Positions 1-5,037 of a stretch of DNA of 6,923 bases are shown piece after piece. Each line of letters opens with the position of its first letter. The stretch's first letter is position 1. The stretch is from assembly GCA_023264315.1 (NCBI GenBank), contig JALQST010000165.1:1-6923 (forward strand), in the 5' to 3' direction. The position numbers and the translations under genes were made by a program. Under the pieces are notes generated by a model, which had not been told where the DNA came from, made no database searches, and saw only the letters and a list, made by a program, of their open reading frames with translations. The DNA comes from Nodosilinea sp. BSH.14. Its GTDB lineage: Bacteria; Cyanobacteriota; Cyanobacteriia; Phormidesmidales; Phormidesmidaceae.

Positions 1-49
1 CCGAGGAGGCGACTCCATCTATGGCTATGGTCTGGACAGATGGTGTTAT

Positions 50-163
50 TCAGGTGTCTGACTTAGGGAGTAGTCGGATATTGCGATACCGTTTGGCTAA
101 CTTGCGAAGTTGCCCTTGAAAATCGGGAGTGAATAGGATTTGGATAGATGGAGCGTCAGTCAT
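50..163 (-). pseudogene. Truncated RelE/ParE-like toxin fragment
   Basis: This 37-codon ORF begins MTDAPSIQILFTPDF and continues QLRKLAKRYRNIR, which I recognise as the N-terminal beta strand and basic helix of cyanobacterial RelE/HigB-like mRNA interferase toxins, usually about 85-90 residues long. After RNIR the similarity stops: seven unrelated residues follow (LLPKSDT), then TGA. The core strands and catalytic C-terminal part are missing, so the product should have no ribonuclease activity. Its ATG overlaps the stop of the upstream antitoxin-like ORF (ATGACTGA), the coupled arrangement usual for type II toxin-antitoxin operons. The break near position 77 looks like a deletion or insertion junction. 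The family call rests on recall of the N-terminal pattern without a search. Confidence 0.55.
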
Positions 164-332
164 CAAGGCTATCCCAGAGTTCGGAGATGGGTTTTAAGTC
201 GCCTGCTTCGGCTTGTTGTAGAGAGATTTGCAGGTGGGCCAGGATGAGTTCATGGGGATCATCGTCTGGGTCGGCTGGAGGAGTGAGGATGCCGCGATCA
301 ATCAGAATTTGGTAGAAGTCGTCTACATCCAT
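156..332 (-). CDS. Small acidic antitoxin-like protein
   Basis: This 58-residue acidic protein (MDVDDFYQILIDRGIL near the start, ISELWDSLDD at the end) lies directly upstream of, and overlaps by 8 bases, the truncated RelE-like toxin. Size, acidity and order fit a type II antitoxin that would bind and neutralise the toxin and repress the operon. The ATG at 332 has no clear ribosome binding site. The frame stays open for 12 more codons upstream (ILLIEQAAQVIA, which looks like coding sequence and like the first helix of a small DNA-binding domain) and then meets TAG at 369-371, with no alternative start codon between. The natural N-terminus may therefore have been lost, making this a remnant too. 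Role is inferred from position, not from a recognised domain. Confidence 0.45.
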   Translation of the reverse strand: MDVDDFYQILIDRGILTPPADPDDDPHELILAHLQISLQQAEAGDLKPISELWDSLDD

Positions 333-371
333 GGCAATAACTTGGGCTGCTTGCTCGATAAGTAGGATCTA

Positions 372-606
372 AGGTGGTGCCCCCACAACGTCCGTCTCTG
401 TGGGATACCGGGCGGCGGCTGTGGCAGATCTCTTGGCAATCCCCGCGCCGGTGGGGACAGCGTTGGCGACTGGGATCCACCTAGTTTACTATCCCCCAGC
501 CCAGCATAGAATGGCCCGACTTGCCAGGGAGATCGCTATCGACCAAGACCAGCCTACCCCTTCCTAAGATCTGCTACCGTTGGGAGAATCGTTGCGCATT
601 TCAGGC
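372..606. other. Intergenic stretch before the glycosyltransferase gene
   Basis: I see no supportable gene here. Short open frames exist on both strands (for example a Trp/Arg-rich plus-strand frame at 374-484), but none has a ribosome binding site or a recognisable product. No convincing promoter or hairpin terminator was found. The stretch probably contains the promoter for the downstream gene, but I cannot place it. Confidence 0.4.
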
Positions 607-1863
607 ATGAACCTCCTCTGCATTAGCAATGGCCACGGTGAAGACATCATTGCGGTGCGGGTACTCAAGGAACTGCGGCGCTTCCCCAATGCCCCCTCCA
701 TTTTGGCCCTGCCCATCGTGGGCGAAGGGGGAGCCTACCAAAAGGCGGGCATTTCCATTGTGGGGCCAACCCAAACCATGCCCTCCGGCGGATTTATCTA
801 CATGGATGCCCGCCAGGTGATCCGCGACGTACAGGGGGGGCTGGTGGCCCTAACCTGGGAACAAATCAAAACCGTGCGGGCCTGGGGCAAAACCGGAGGC
901 AAGATTCTGGCCGTGGGGGATTTAGTACCGTTGCTCATGGCCTGGGCTAGTGGCGTGGAGTACGCCTTTATTGGCACCGCCAAATCGGAATACTACGTGC
1001 GTAACGAAGCGGGCCGGTTGCCGAATCGCCCCTGGCTGGAAGGCCGCAGATCGATCTACCTACCCTGGGAACGCTGGCTGATGCGGCGACGGCACTGCCG
1101 GGGGGTGTTTGTGCGAGATCAGATCACCGCCGACTATCTGCAACGGTGCCGAGTCAAGGCTAGCTACCCCGGCAATCCCATGATGGATGGCCTTGATGCC
1201 GACACCGACAAACTGACGCGAATCACCGCCGCCTTCCCCCCCGCCGAGGCGGTGCTCACCCTGGCCCTGATGCCCGGTTCCCGTGCTCCGGAAGCCTTTG
1301 ACAACTGGCAGCGGCTTTTACTCGCCCTCGACAGCGTGGCCCAGGTCTTCCCTGATCGTCAGGTGCGCATTCTCGGAGCCATTGCCCCTGCCCTCAACCT
1401 CGCGGTGCTGAAGGATGCCCTGATCGATGCTCAATGGCAACCAGAGACCGGGTCAATGGTGACGTTTTGCCGCCACAATTGTCGCCTGGTCATCACCACC
1501 GATGCCTTTGCCGAATGCTTGCACCTCGCGGACGCAGCCCTGGCCACCGCTGGCACCGCCACCGAGCAAGCCGTGGGGTTGGGCAAACCCGTCTTCACCG
1601 TACCTGGTGTGGGGCCACAGTTCACCGACGCCTTTGCCGAGGCCCAGGCCCGTCTTCTGGGGCCATCGGTGACGGTGGTGGCAGACCCAACCACCCTAGG
1701 ACAAGCCCTTGTCCACTGCCTTCAGGATCGGGATCGCCTCCAGCACATCGCCGAAAATGGCCGTACCCGCATGGGCCAAGCTGGGGCCGGACGCACCATC
1801 GCCACCGCCCTCATCCATAGCTTTAGCCCAGAGCAGCCCATCCCCCCTAGGGACGCGCTGTAA
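607..1863 (+). CDS. Lipid-A-disaccharide synthase-related glycosyltransferase (cyanobacterial family)
   Basis: This 418-residue protein matches the cyanobacterial and plant-type family distantly related to LpxB (GT-B fold, GT19-like), annotated as lipid-A-disaccharide synthase-related protein (TIGR03492). Visible marks are the N-terminal glycine-rich SNGHGED (about residues 7-13), PGNPMMDGL (188-196) at the domain linker, LMPGSR (221-226) opening the second Rossmann domain, and the donor-site-like block ATAGTATEQAVGLGKPVFTVPG (about 313-334), comparable to the SGTATLE region of LpxB. By homology it transfers a sugar from a nucleotide sugar to a lipid or glycan acceptor, probably at the cytoplasmic face of the membrane. 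The true substrate is unknown, and it should not be equated with LpxB itself. I chose ATG 607 because family members begin right before the LLCISNGHGED strand; the frame can be extended to TTG 580 but that adds an unconserved-looking segment. No signal peptide or membrane segment is seen. It stands alone, in the same direction as the aldolase gene but 335 bp from it. Confidence 0.85.
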   Translation: MNLLCISNGHGEDIIAVRVLKELRRFPNAPSILALPIVGEGGAYQKAGISIVGPTQTMPSGGFIYMDARQVIRDVQGGLVALTWEQIKTVRAWGKTGGKILAVGDLVPLLMAWASGVEYAFIGTAKSEYYVRNEAGRLPNRPWLEGRRSIYLPWERWLMRRRHCRGVFVRDQITADYLQRCRVKASYPGNPMMDGLDADTDKLTRITAAFPPAEAVLTLALMPGSRAPEAFDNWQRLLLALDSVAQVFPDRQVRILGAIAPALNLAVLKDALIDAQWQPETGSMVTFCRHNCRLVITTDAFAECLHLADAALATAGTATEQAVGLGKPVFTVPGVGPQFTDAFAEAQARLLGPSVTVVADPTTLGQALVHCLQDRDRLQHIAENGRTRMGQAGAGRTIATALIHSFSPEQPIPPRDAL

Positions 1864-1923
1864 CTTGTCCACCGCGATCCTCTATGATGGATACGAGATG
1901 TAGCCTTCTTGTCTACACCCGGT

Positions 1924-1940
1924 GCTTAACGCGCTTAAGC
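1924..1940. repeat. Palindromic element GCTTAA-N5-TTAAGC
   Basis: Perfect 6-bp inverted repeat with spacer CGCGC, 61 bp after the glycosyltransferase stop and about 260 bp before the aldolase start. There is no T-tract, so it does not look like a terminator. The symmetry would suit a dimeric regulator, but no known consensus is matched and chance cannot be excluded for arms this short. Confidence 0.3.
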
Positions 1941-2006
1941 TGAGTTTTAGACGGTTCCAAACATTTCGTAATACCTTGTCGATCTATCCTAAGATTGACA
2001 AAGGAA

Positions 2007-2026
2007 TGAGTAAGGCTACCTACTCA
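2007..2026 (+). repeat. Stem-loop upstream of the aldolase gene
   Basis: Arms TGAGTAAGG and CCTACTCA pair over 8 bp with one bulged A around a CTA loop. It begins 7 bases after a consensus -35-like TTGACA (1995-2000). No good -10 hexamer lies at the right spacing: the best is TACCTA at 16 bp, which is poor. It could be an operator, or a transcript hairpin if a promoter lies upstream. Confidence 0.3.
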
Positions 2027-2097
2027 GGTATTCCAGCAACGGATCCGTGCAGGCCATGTGCTTGACCGCTCTCCCAGATTTGGCCGATGGCTAAATT

Positions 2098-2125
2098 TTG
2101 GACATTTCCCTAGCCGGAATACTAT
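2098..2125 (+). promoter_or_regulatory. Candidate promoter for the aldolase gene
   Basis: TTGGAC (2098-2103) and TACTAT (2120-2125) are separated by 16 bp, giving a sigma-70-type promoter with moderate matches in both boxes. Transcription would begin near 2132 and leave a leader of about 65 nt that includes the ribosome binding site. The match is weak enough that another site in the region could be the real promoter. Confidence 0.3.
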
Positions 2126-2186
2126 TCAGCCCCTAGCCTGGTTAGCTGAATCGACTGGATTGATGGCCTAACGGCGAGAATACACT

Positions 2187-2192
2187 AGGAGG
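2187..2192 (+). promoter_or_regulatory. Strong ribosome binding site of the aldolase gene
   Basis: A complete AGGAGG lies 6 bases before ATG 2199. It fixes the start codon and suggests high expression, as expected for a central carbon enzyme. Confidence 0.85.
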
Positions 2193-2198
2193 ATTTTT

Positions 2199-3278
2199 AT
2201 GGCTCTTGTCCCTATGCGGCTACTGCTGGATCACGCTGCCGAAAACGGCTACGGGATTCCGGCTTACAACGTTAACAACCTCGAGCAAATTCTGGCCATC
2301 ATGAAGGCCGCTGAGGAAACCGACAGCCCCGTGATTCTACAGGCTTCTCGCGGTGCCCGCACCTACGCCGGGGAAAACTTCCTGCGTCACCTGGTGATCG
2401 CAGCGGTGGAAACCTATCCCCACATTCCTGTGGTGATGCACCAAGACCACGGCAACTCCCCCGCCACCTGCTACTCCGCCCTGCGCAACGGCTTCACCAG
2501 CGTGATGATGGACGGCTCCCTGGAAGCCGACGCCAAAACCCCCGCTAGCTTCGAGTACAACGTCGCTGTCACCCGCGAAGTGGTGAAAGTGGCCCACTCC
2601 ATCGGCTGTAGCGTGGAAGGTGAACTGGGCTGCCTCGGTTCCCTGGAAACTGGCCAAGGCGAAGCCGAAGACGGCCACGGCTTTGAGGGTACCCTCAGCA
2701 AAGACCAACTGCTGACCGACCCTGACGAAGCAGTGCAGTTCGTAGAAGCCACCCAGGTGGACGCGCTGGCCGTCGCCATCGGCACCAGCCACGGTGCCTA
2801 CAAGTTCACCCGAAAGCCCACCGGCGAAATTCTGGCCATCAGCCGTATCGAAGAAATTCACCGCCGCCTGCCTAACACCCACCTAGTGATGCACGGGTCT
2901 TCCTCCGTGCCCCAAAAGTGGCTGGATATGATCAACGAGTACGGTGGTCAAATTCCCGAAACCTACGGTGTGCCCCTGGAAGAAATCCAAAAGGGCATCA
3001 AGAGCGGTGTGCGTAAGGTGAACATCGACACCGACAACCGTCTGGCCATCACCGCCGCTATCCGTGAAGCTGCCGCTAAGGATCCCTCCAACTTCGATCC
3101 TCGCCACTTCATGAAGCCCTCGATTAAGTATATGACCGAGGTGTGCGCCGAGCGTTACCAAGCCTTCGGCACCGCCGGCAACGCCAGCAAGATCAAGCAG
3201 CAGCCCATCGAGGTCTACGCCGCTAAGTATGCTAAGGGCGAACTCGATGCCAAAACCGCTCAAACCGCTGCGGTCTAG
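2199..3278 (+). CDS. fbaA: Class II fructose-bisphosphate aldolase, Calvin-cycle subtype
   Basis: This 359-residue enzyme is full length for the Calvin-cycle subtype of class II aldolases. It is a zinc-dependent cytoplasmic TIM barrel that reversibly cleaves fructose-1,6-bisphosphate to dihydroxyacetone phosphate and glyceraldehyde-3-phosphate, and in cyanobacteria it also makes sedoheptulose-1,7-bisphosphate for the Calvin cycle. The signature VVMHQDHG supplies the catalytic Asp83 and zinc ligand His84. The other zinc ligands are expected at His198 (in GTSHGAYK) and His232 (in VMHGSSSVP), with the phosphate-binding GSSS loop and VNIDTDNR (275-281) after them. The N-terminus, PAYNVNNLEQ, is typical. 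Codon choice is strongly biased to C-ending codons, as in highly expressed genes. The gene appears monocistronic, with its own leader, an AGGAGG site and a terminator hairpin about 100 bp downstream. In the literature the same gene is also named fbaA, fda or cbbA. Confidence 0.95.
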   Translation: MALVPMRLLLDHAAENGYGIPAYNVNNLEQILAIMKAAEETDSPVILQASRGARTYAGENFLRHLVIAAVETYPHIPVVMHQDHGNSPATCYSALRNGFTSVMMDGSLEADAKTPASFEYNVAVTREVVKVAHSIGCSVEGELGCLGSLETGQGEAEDGHGFEGTLSKDQLLTDPDEAVQFVEATQVDALAVAIGTSHGAYKFTRKPTGEILAISRIEEIHRRLPNTHLVMHGSSSVPQKWLDMINEYGGQIPETYGVPLEEIQKGIKSGVRKVNIDTDNRLAITAAIREAAAKDPSNFDPRHFMKPSIKYMTEVCAERYQAFGTAGNASKIKQQPIEVYAAKYAKGELDAKTAQTAAV

Positions 3279-3379
3279 GATCCATACGGCCCCGTCCCTC
3301 AGGGTTAGGTCTAGGGCCATATCCACGGCTGGCAAACACGCCGGTCGCAGCCTACCCCAACCCTGAGTGAAGCCAACCT

Positions 3380-3421
3380 AAAAGCCAGGGAATGATTGCA
3401 TTCCCTGGCTTTTGGCATTTT
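3380..3421 (+). terminator. Rho-independent terminator of the aldolase gene
   Basis: Perfect 15-bp arms (AAAAGCCAGGGAATG at 3380-3394 and its complement at 3399-3413) enclose the four-base loop ATTG. The stem's own TTTT and a T-rich GGCATTTTAT tail follow. Because the stem starts with AAAA, it may also work on the minus strand and stop transcripts that come out of the IS and toxin-remnant side. A weaker 9-bp inverted repeat (CTCAGGGTT at 3298-3306 with AACCCTGAG at 3359-3367) lies between the stop codon and this hairpin. Confidence 0.85.
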
Positions 3422-3448
3422 ATGTCGCTTTCTGTTTTCTAATGCGGG

Positions 3449-3578
3449 TTAGAAGCCTAGGACACGATGGGTTCTAAGGCAAGCGGCCAATTGACGGGCC
3501 AAGGCTCCTTTTTCCACATACCCCTGGGCTACCTGCAACACCAGATCGTAGGCTTCGTCGTCCGAGAGTGTCAACCGG
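3449..3578 (-). pseudogene. 3' fragment of a Doc/Fic-like toxin gene
   Basis: Reading leftward from the insertion sequence edge, the frame gives RLTLSDDEAYDLVLQVAQGYVEKGALARQLAACLRTHR and stops at 3449. This resembles the C-terminal end of death-on-curing (Doc) toxins, where a 'GY.L..SDDEAY.LV..VA.G....LA.WL' pattern follows the Fic core. About 42 codons remain of a family usually near 125-135 residues. The HPFxxGNKR-type catalytic motif lies upstream in normal proteins and is absent here. There is no start codon or ribosome binding site. The homologous-looking sequence begins exactly where the IS terminal repeat ends, so the gene was probably cut there. The N-terminal part is not present on the other side of the IS. 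The family assignment is from memory of the pattern and is moderate. Confidence 0.5.
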
Positions 3579-3593
3579 CTTAACGGGTGACAA
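3579..3593 (+). repeat. IS terminal inverted repeat, left (transposase 3' side)
   Basis: CTTAACGGGTGACAA pairs with 4886-4900 with one mismatch. It lies 5 bases beyond the transposase stop codon, a usual distance for a compact IS. Confidence 0.75.
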
Positions 3594-3598
3594 CGTGG

Positions 3599-4801
3599 CT
3601 AGATCGCTTTCTGCATCAGGGCTAGAACGTGTAGACCACGCTGGAAATAGAGGTGCTTGTGGGGTTTCAGGGCCATCAACTGAAAGGCGAGATCCGCCCA
3701 GAGTTCCATGGCACAGCGCCAGCGTTGACCATAAAGTCCTAGGTTGAAATCACTGTGTCGCAAGGTTTTATCTTGGTGTTCTTGGAGACGTCCAGGATAC
3801 TGATGAATGCATCGTGTCCGCAGCCATTGCCCTTCCAGGGTGGCTAAGCTGTAGGCCATGGTAACGAGCAATACGAGGGCTAAAAAGCGGCGTTCATTGA
3901 CCTGAGTATCCTCCAAGTTATAGCCCCCTGACTTGCCGTCTTTGAAGAGTTGCTCAATGCCCCAACGGCCCTGATAGAGCTCAATAGCCTGGGTTACGTC
4001 GGGAAGATTGGTGAGAATATACCAGGGTTCTTTGGGGCCTTTCTGGCGATAGTTTCGCTTCCAATAAATCGCCAGGTTAAAGGGGCCAAGCCCATCGCCT
4101 TTGTTGGCCAGGATGCCCGAGTAGAAGCGCTTCATGCCCGGTTGAATCTTCAGGTCTTTGACGACGGTGTAATCAGCGGTGGAGGGGTCTTGAAAATGGA
4201 GGTCTTTCTTCTGCCGCAGGGCAAACCTAACGCCCTTAGCATCAAGCCACTTAGCCAGCTTAGGGCGATGGAACTCCCGGTCTCCCAGCACCAACACCGG
4301 ACAGGATGTCAACAGCGGTAGCACCGTTTTCAGGAGCCGTTTCTGAATCCTCAGGTCACTATTTCCAGGAGTTTTCAAAACGTCCCAATATAACGGCAGC
4401 GCATGGGTTCCCCAGACCAGACTCACCATGAACAGATTGCGCCCTTTCCATTCCGTGCGGTCGATGGCCAAAATCCAATCGCCATACTTGTGATGCTTCA
4501 GGGTCTTCAGTCGTCGCCGTTGGTCACGGTTTAACTCTCGTCCCGTTTGCGCTGGTCGAATCCAGTCTTTCACCAGCGGAAACCACAGCATTTTGACGCT
4601 CAATTGAGGTAAGACCAAAAACCGTTGCAAGTTTCGTTGTCGACTCGAATACTGAATCGGTTGGGGAAAAACACGGGCCAACACCGACAGCTTTACCTGG
4701 CGATGGACTTGTAACAAACATAACAACAGTTGCAGCGTCAACTACTGCTGGGTCTTGAGATGAGCCTGGAGGGTCGTTTGGTAGAATGTAGGTAATATCA
4801 T
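3599..4801 (-). pseudogene. IS4-family DDE transposase interrupted by an amber codon
   Basis: The natural start is ATG at 4801, giving MILPTFYQTTLQAHLKTQQ, then an in-frame TAG at 4742-4744, and then the frame continues for 380 codons from LTLQLLLCLLQVHRQVKLSVLARVF to the stop at 3599. Reading through the TAG gives a 400-residue protein of normal family length with both sides fitting the usual N-terminus, so a tyrosine or glutamine codon has probably mutated. The catalytic residues are intact (numbering from ATG 4801): Asp114 in AIDRTEW, Asp174 in LGDREFH, and Glu283 in YQGRWGIEQLFKDGK, where Tyr276, Arg279, Glu283 and Lys290 form the Y-(2)-R-(3)-E-(6)-K signature of IS4 elements. A TTG directly after the TAG could restart translation and yield a slightly shortened enzyme. 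The most likely state is inactive or weakly active. Confidence 0.85.
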
Positions 4802-4806
4802 TTGCT

Positions 4807-4836
4807 TAGGGGGGCTGCCAAAGCCCCCTATTTTTT
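4807..4836 (+). terminator. Hairpin with T-tract at the transposase 5' end of the IS
   Basis: TAGGGGGGCT (4807-4816) pairs with AGCCCCCTA (4822-4830) with one extra G, around loop GCCAA, and is followed by six T. It is an intrinsic terminator for plus-strand transcription leaving the IS toward recA. On the minus strand the same hairpin sits 6 bases upstream of the transposase ATG, where it could limit transcription or translation entering from outside, as is known for several IS elements. Confidence 0.65.
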
Positions 4837-4885
4837 CGTCCCTGCCATTCTCTCAAAGCCTTGTCCAGATTGACATTGAACTCCC

Positions 4886-4900
4886 TTGTCACCCGCTAAG
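4886..4900 (-). repeat. IS terminal inverted repeat, right (transposase 5' side)
   Basis: TTGTCACCCGCTAAG is the complement of the left end with one mismatch (A/G at the fifth base). It lies about 85 bp upstream of the transposase ATG. Confidence 0.75.
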
Positions 4901-4990
4901 GTAAATTCCAGTTTTACGACTGAAAATCAAGGGTTTTGAAGCTCCTGGCACAAAATTCTGATCAGTCTCACAGTTGGCCCAATGGCCGGA

Positions 4991-5029
4991 GCATTCGTGT
5001 TTGAGAGCTTGGCCTTCAAACATGAATGC
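4991..5029 (-). terminator. Long hairpin just downstream of recA
   Basis: Arms GCATTCGTGTTTGA (4991-5004) and TCAAACATGAATGC (5016-5029) pair over 13 of 14 positions around an 11-base loop, starting 8 bases after the recA stop. There is no T-tract on the minus strand after it, so it is not a classic intrinsic terminator. It may stabilise the recA transcript 3' end or work with a termination factor. Confidence 0.5.
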
Positions 5030-5037
5030 AAAGCCGC

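Larger units (their letters stand above)
1864..2198. other. Intergenic region and leader of the aldolase gene
   Basis: This 335-bp stretch holds no supportable gene. It contains a 17-bp palindromic element (1924-1940), a TTGACA hexamer (1995-2000) followed by a small stem-loop (2007-2026), a candidate promoter (2098-2125), the octamer CCCTAGCC twice within about 30 bases, and a strong ribosome binding site before the aldolase start. I see no clear rho-independent terminator for the glycosyltransferase gene. The length and symmetry content suggest that aldolase expression is regulated at this site. Confidence 0.5.
3579..4900 (-). mobile_element. IS4-family insertion sequence with degenerate transposase
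   Basis: The element of about 1,322 bp is bounded by imperfect terminal inverted repeats, CTTAACGGGTGACAA at 3579-3593 and TTGTCACCCGCTAAG at 4886-4900 (14 of 15 positions match). It carries a single transposase gene on the minus strand that fills most of its length, and a hairpin with a T-tract near the transposase 5' end. The flanking bases (ending CAACCGG on the left, starting GTAAATTCC on the right) show no target-site duplication. Size, single gene and DDE/YREK motif place it in the IS4 family. The exact ends could shift by a base or two. Confidence 0.8.

Noticed and set aside
298..480. Minus-strand frame of 60 codons overlapping the antitoxin region
   Set aside because: Its Arg/Cys/His-rich, low-order composition is typical of a shadow frame, and it overlaps the better-supported antitoxin-like frame.
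374..484. Trp/Arg-rich plus-strand frame starting at GTG 374 or 377
   Set aside because: It is only about 36 codons long, has no ribosome binding site and matches no family I know. The composition can arise by chance in GC-rich DNA.
580..606. TTG 580 as the start of the glycosyltransferase
   Set aside because: The extra nine residues do not look like the family N-terminus, which begins just before LLCISNGHGED at ATG 607.
2159..2186. TTGATG with TACACT just before the aldolase gene as a promoter
   Set aside because: The spacing is short (15 bp), and transcription would begin inside the ribosome binding site and leave it out of the message.
2337..2882. Long minus-strand frame of 181 codons inside the aldolase gene
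   Set aside because: It is a Gly/Val/His-rich antisense shadow caused by the strong codon bias of the aldolase gene and has no recognisable domain.
3950..4321. Plus-strand frame of 123 codons antisense to the transposase
   Set aside because: No ribosome binding site or known family; it mirrors the transposase coding sequence.
4895..5026. Minus-strand frame of 44 codons between recA and the IS, considered as the missing 5' half of the Doc-like gene
   Set aside because: The translation shows no Doc or Fic motif, ends in a stop inside the IS repeat and covers the recA downstream hairpin.
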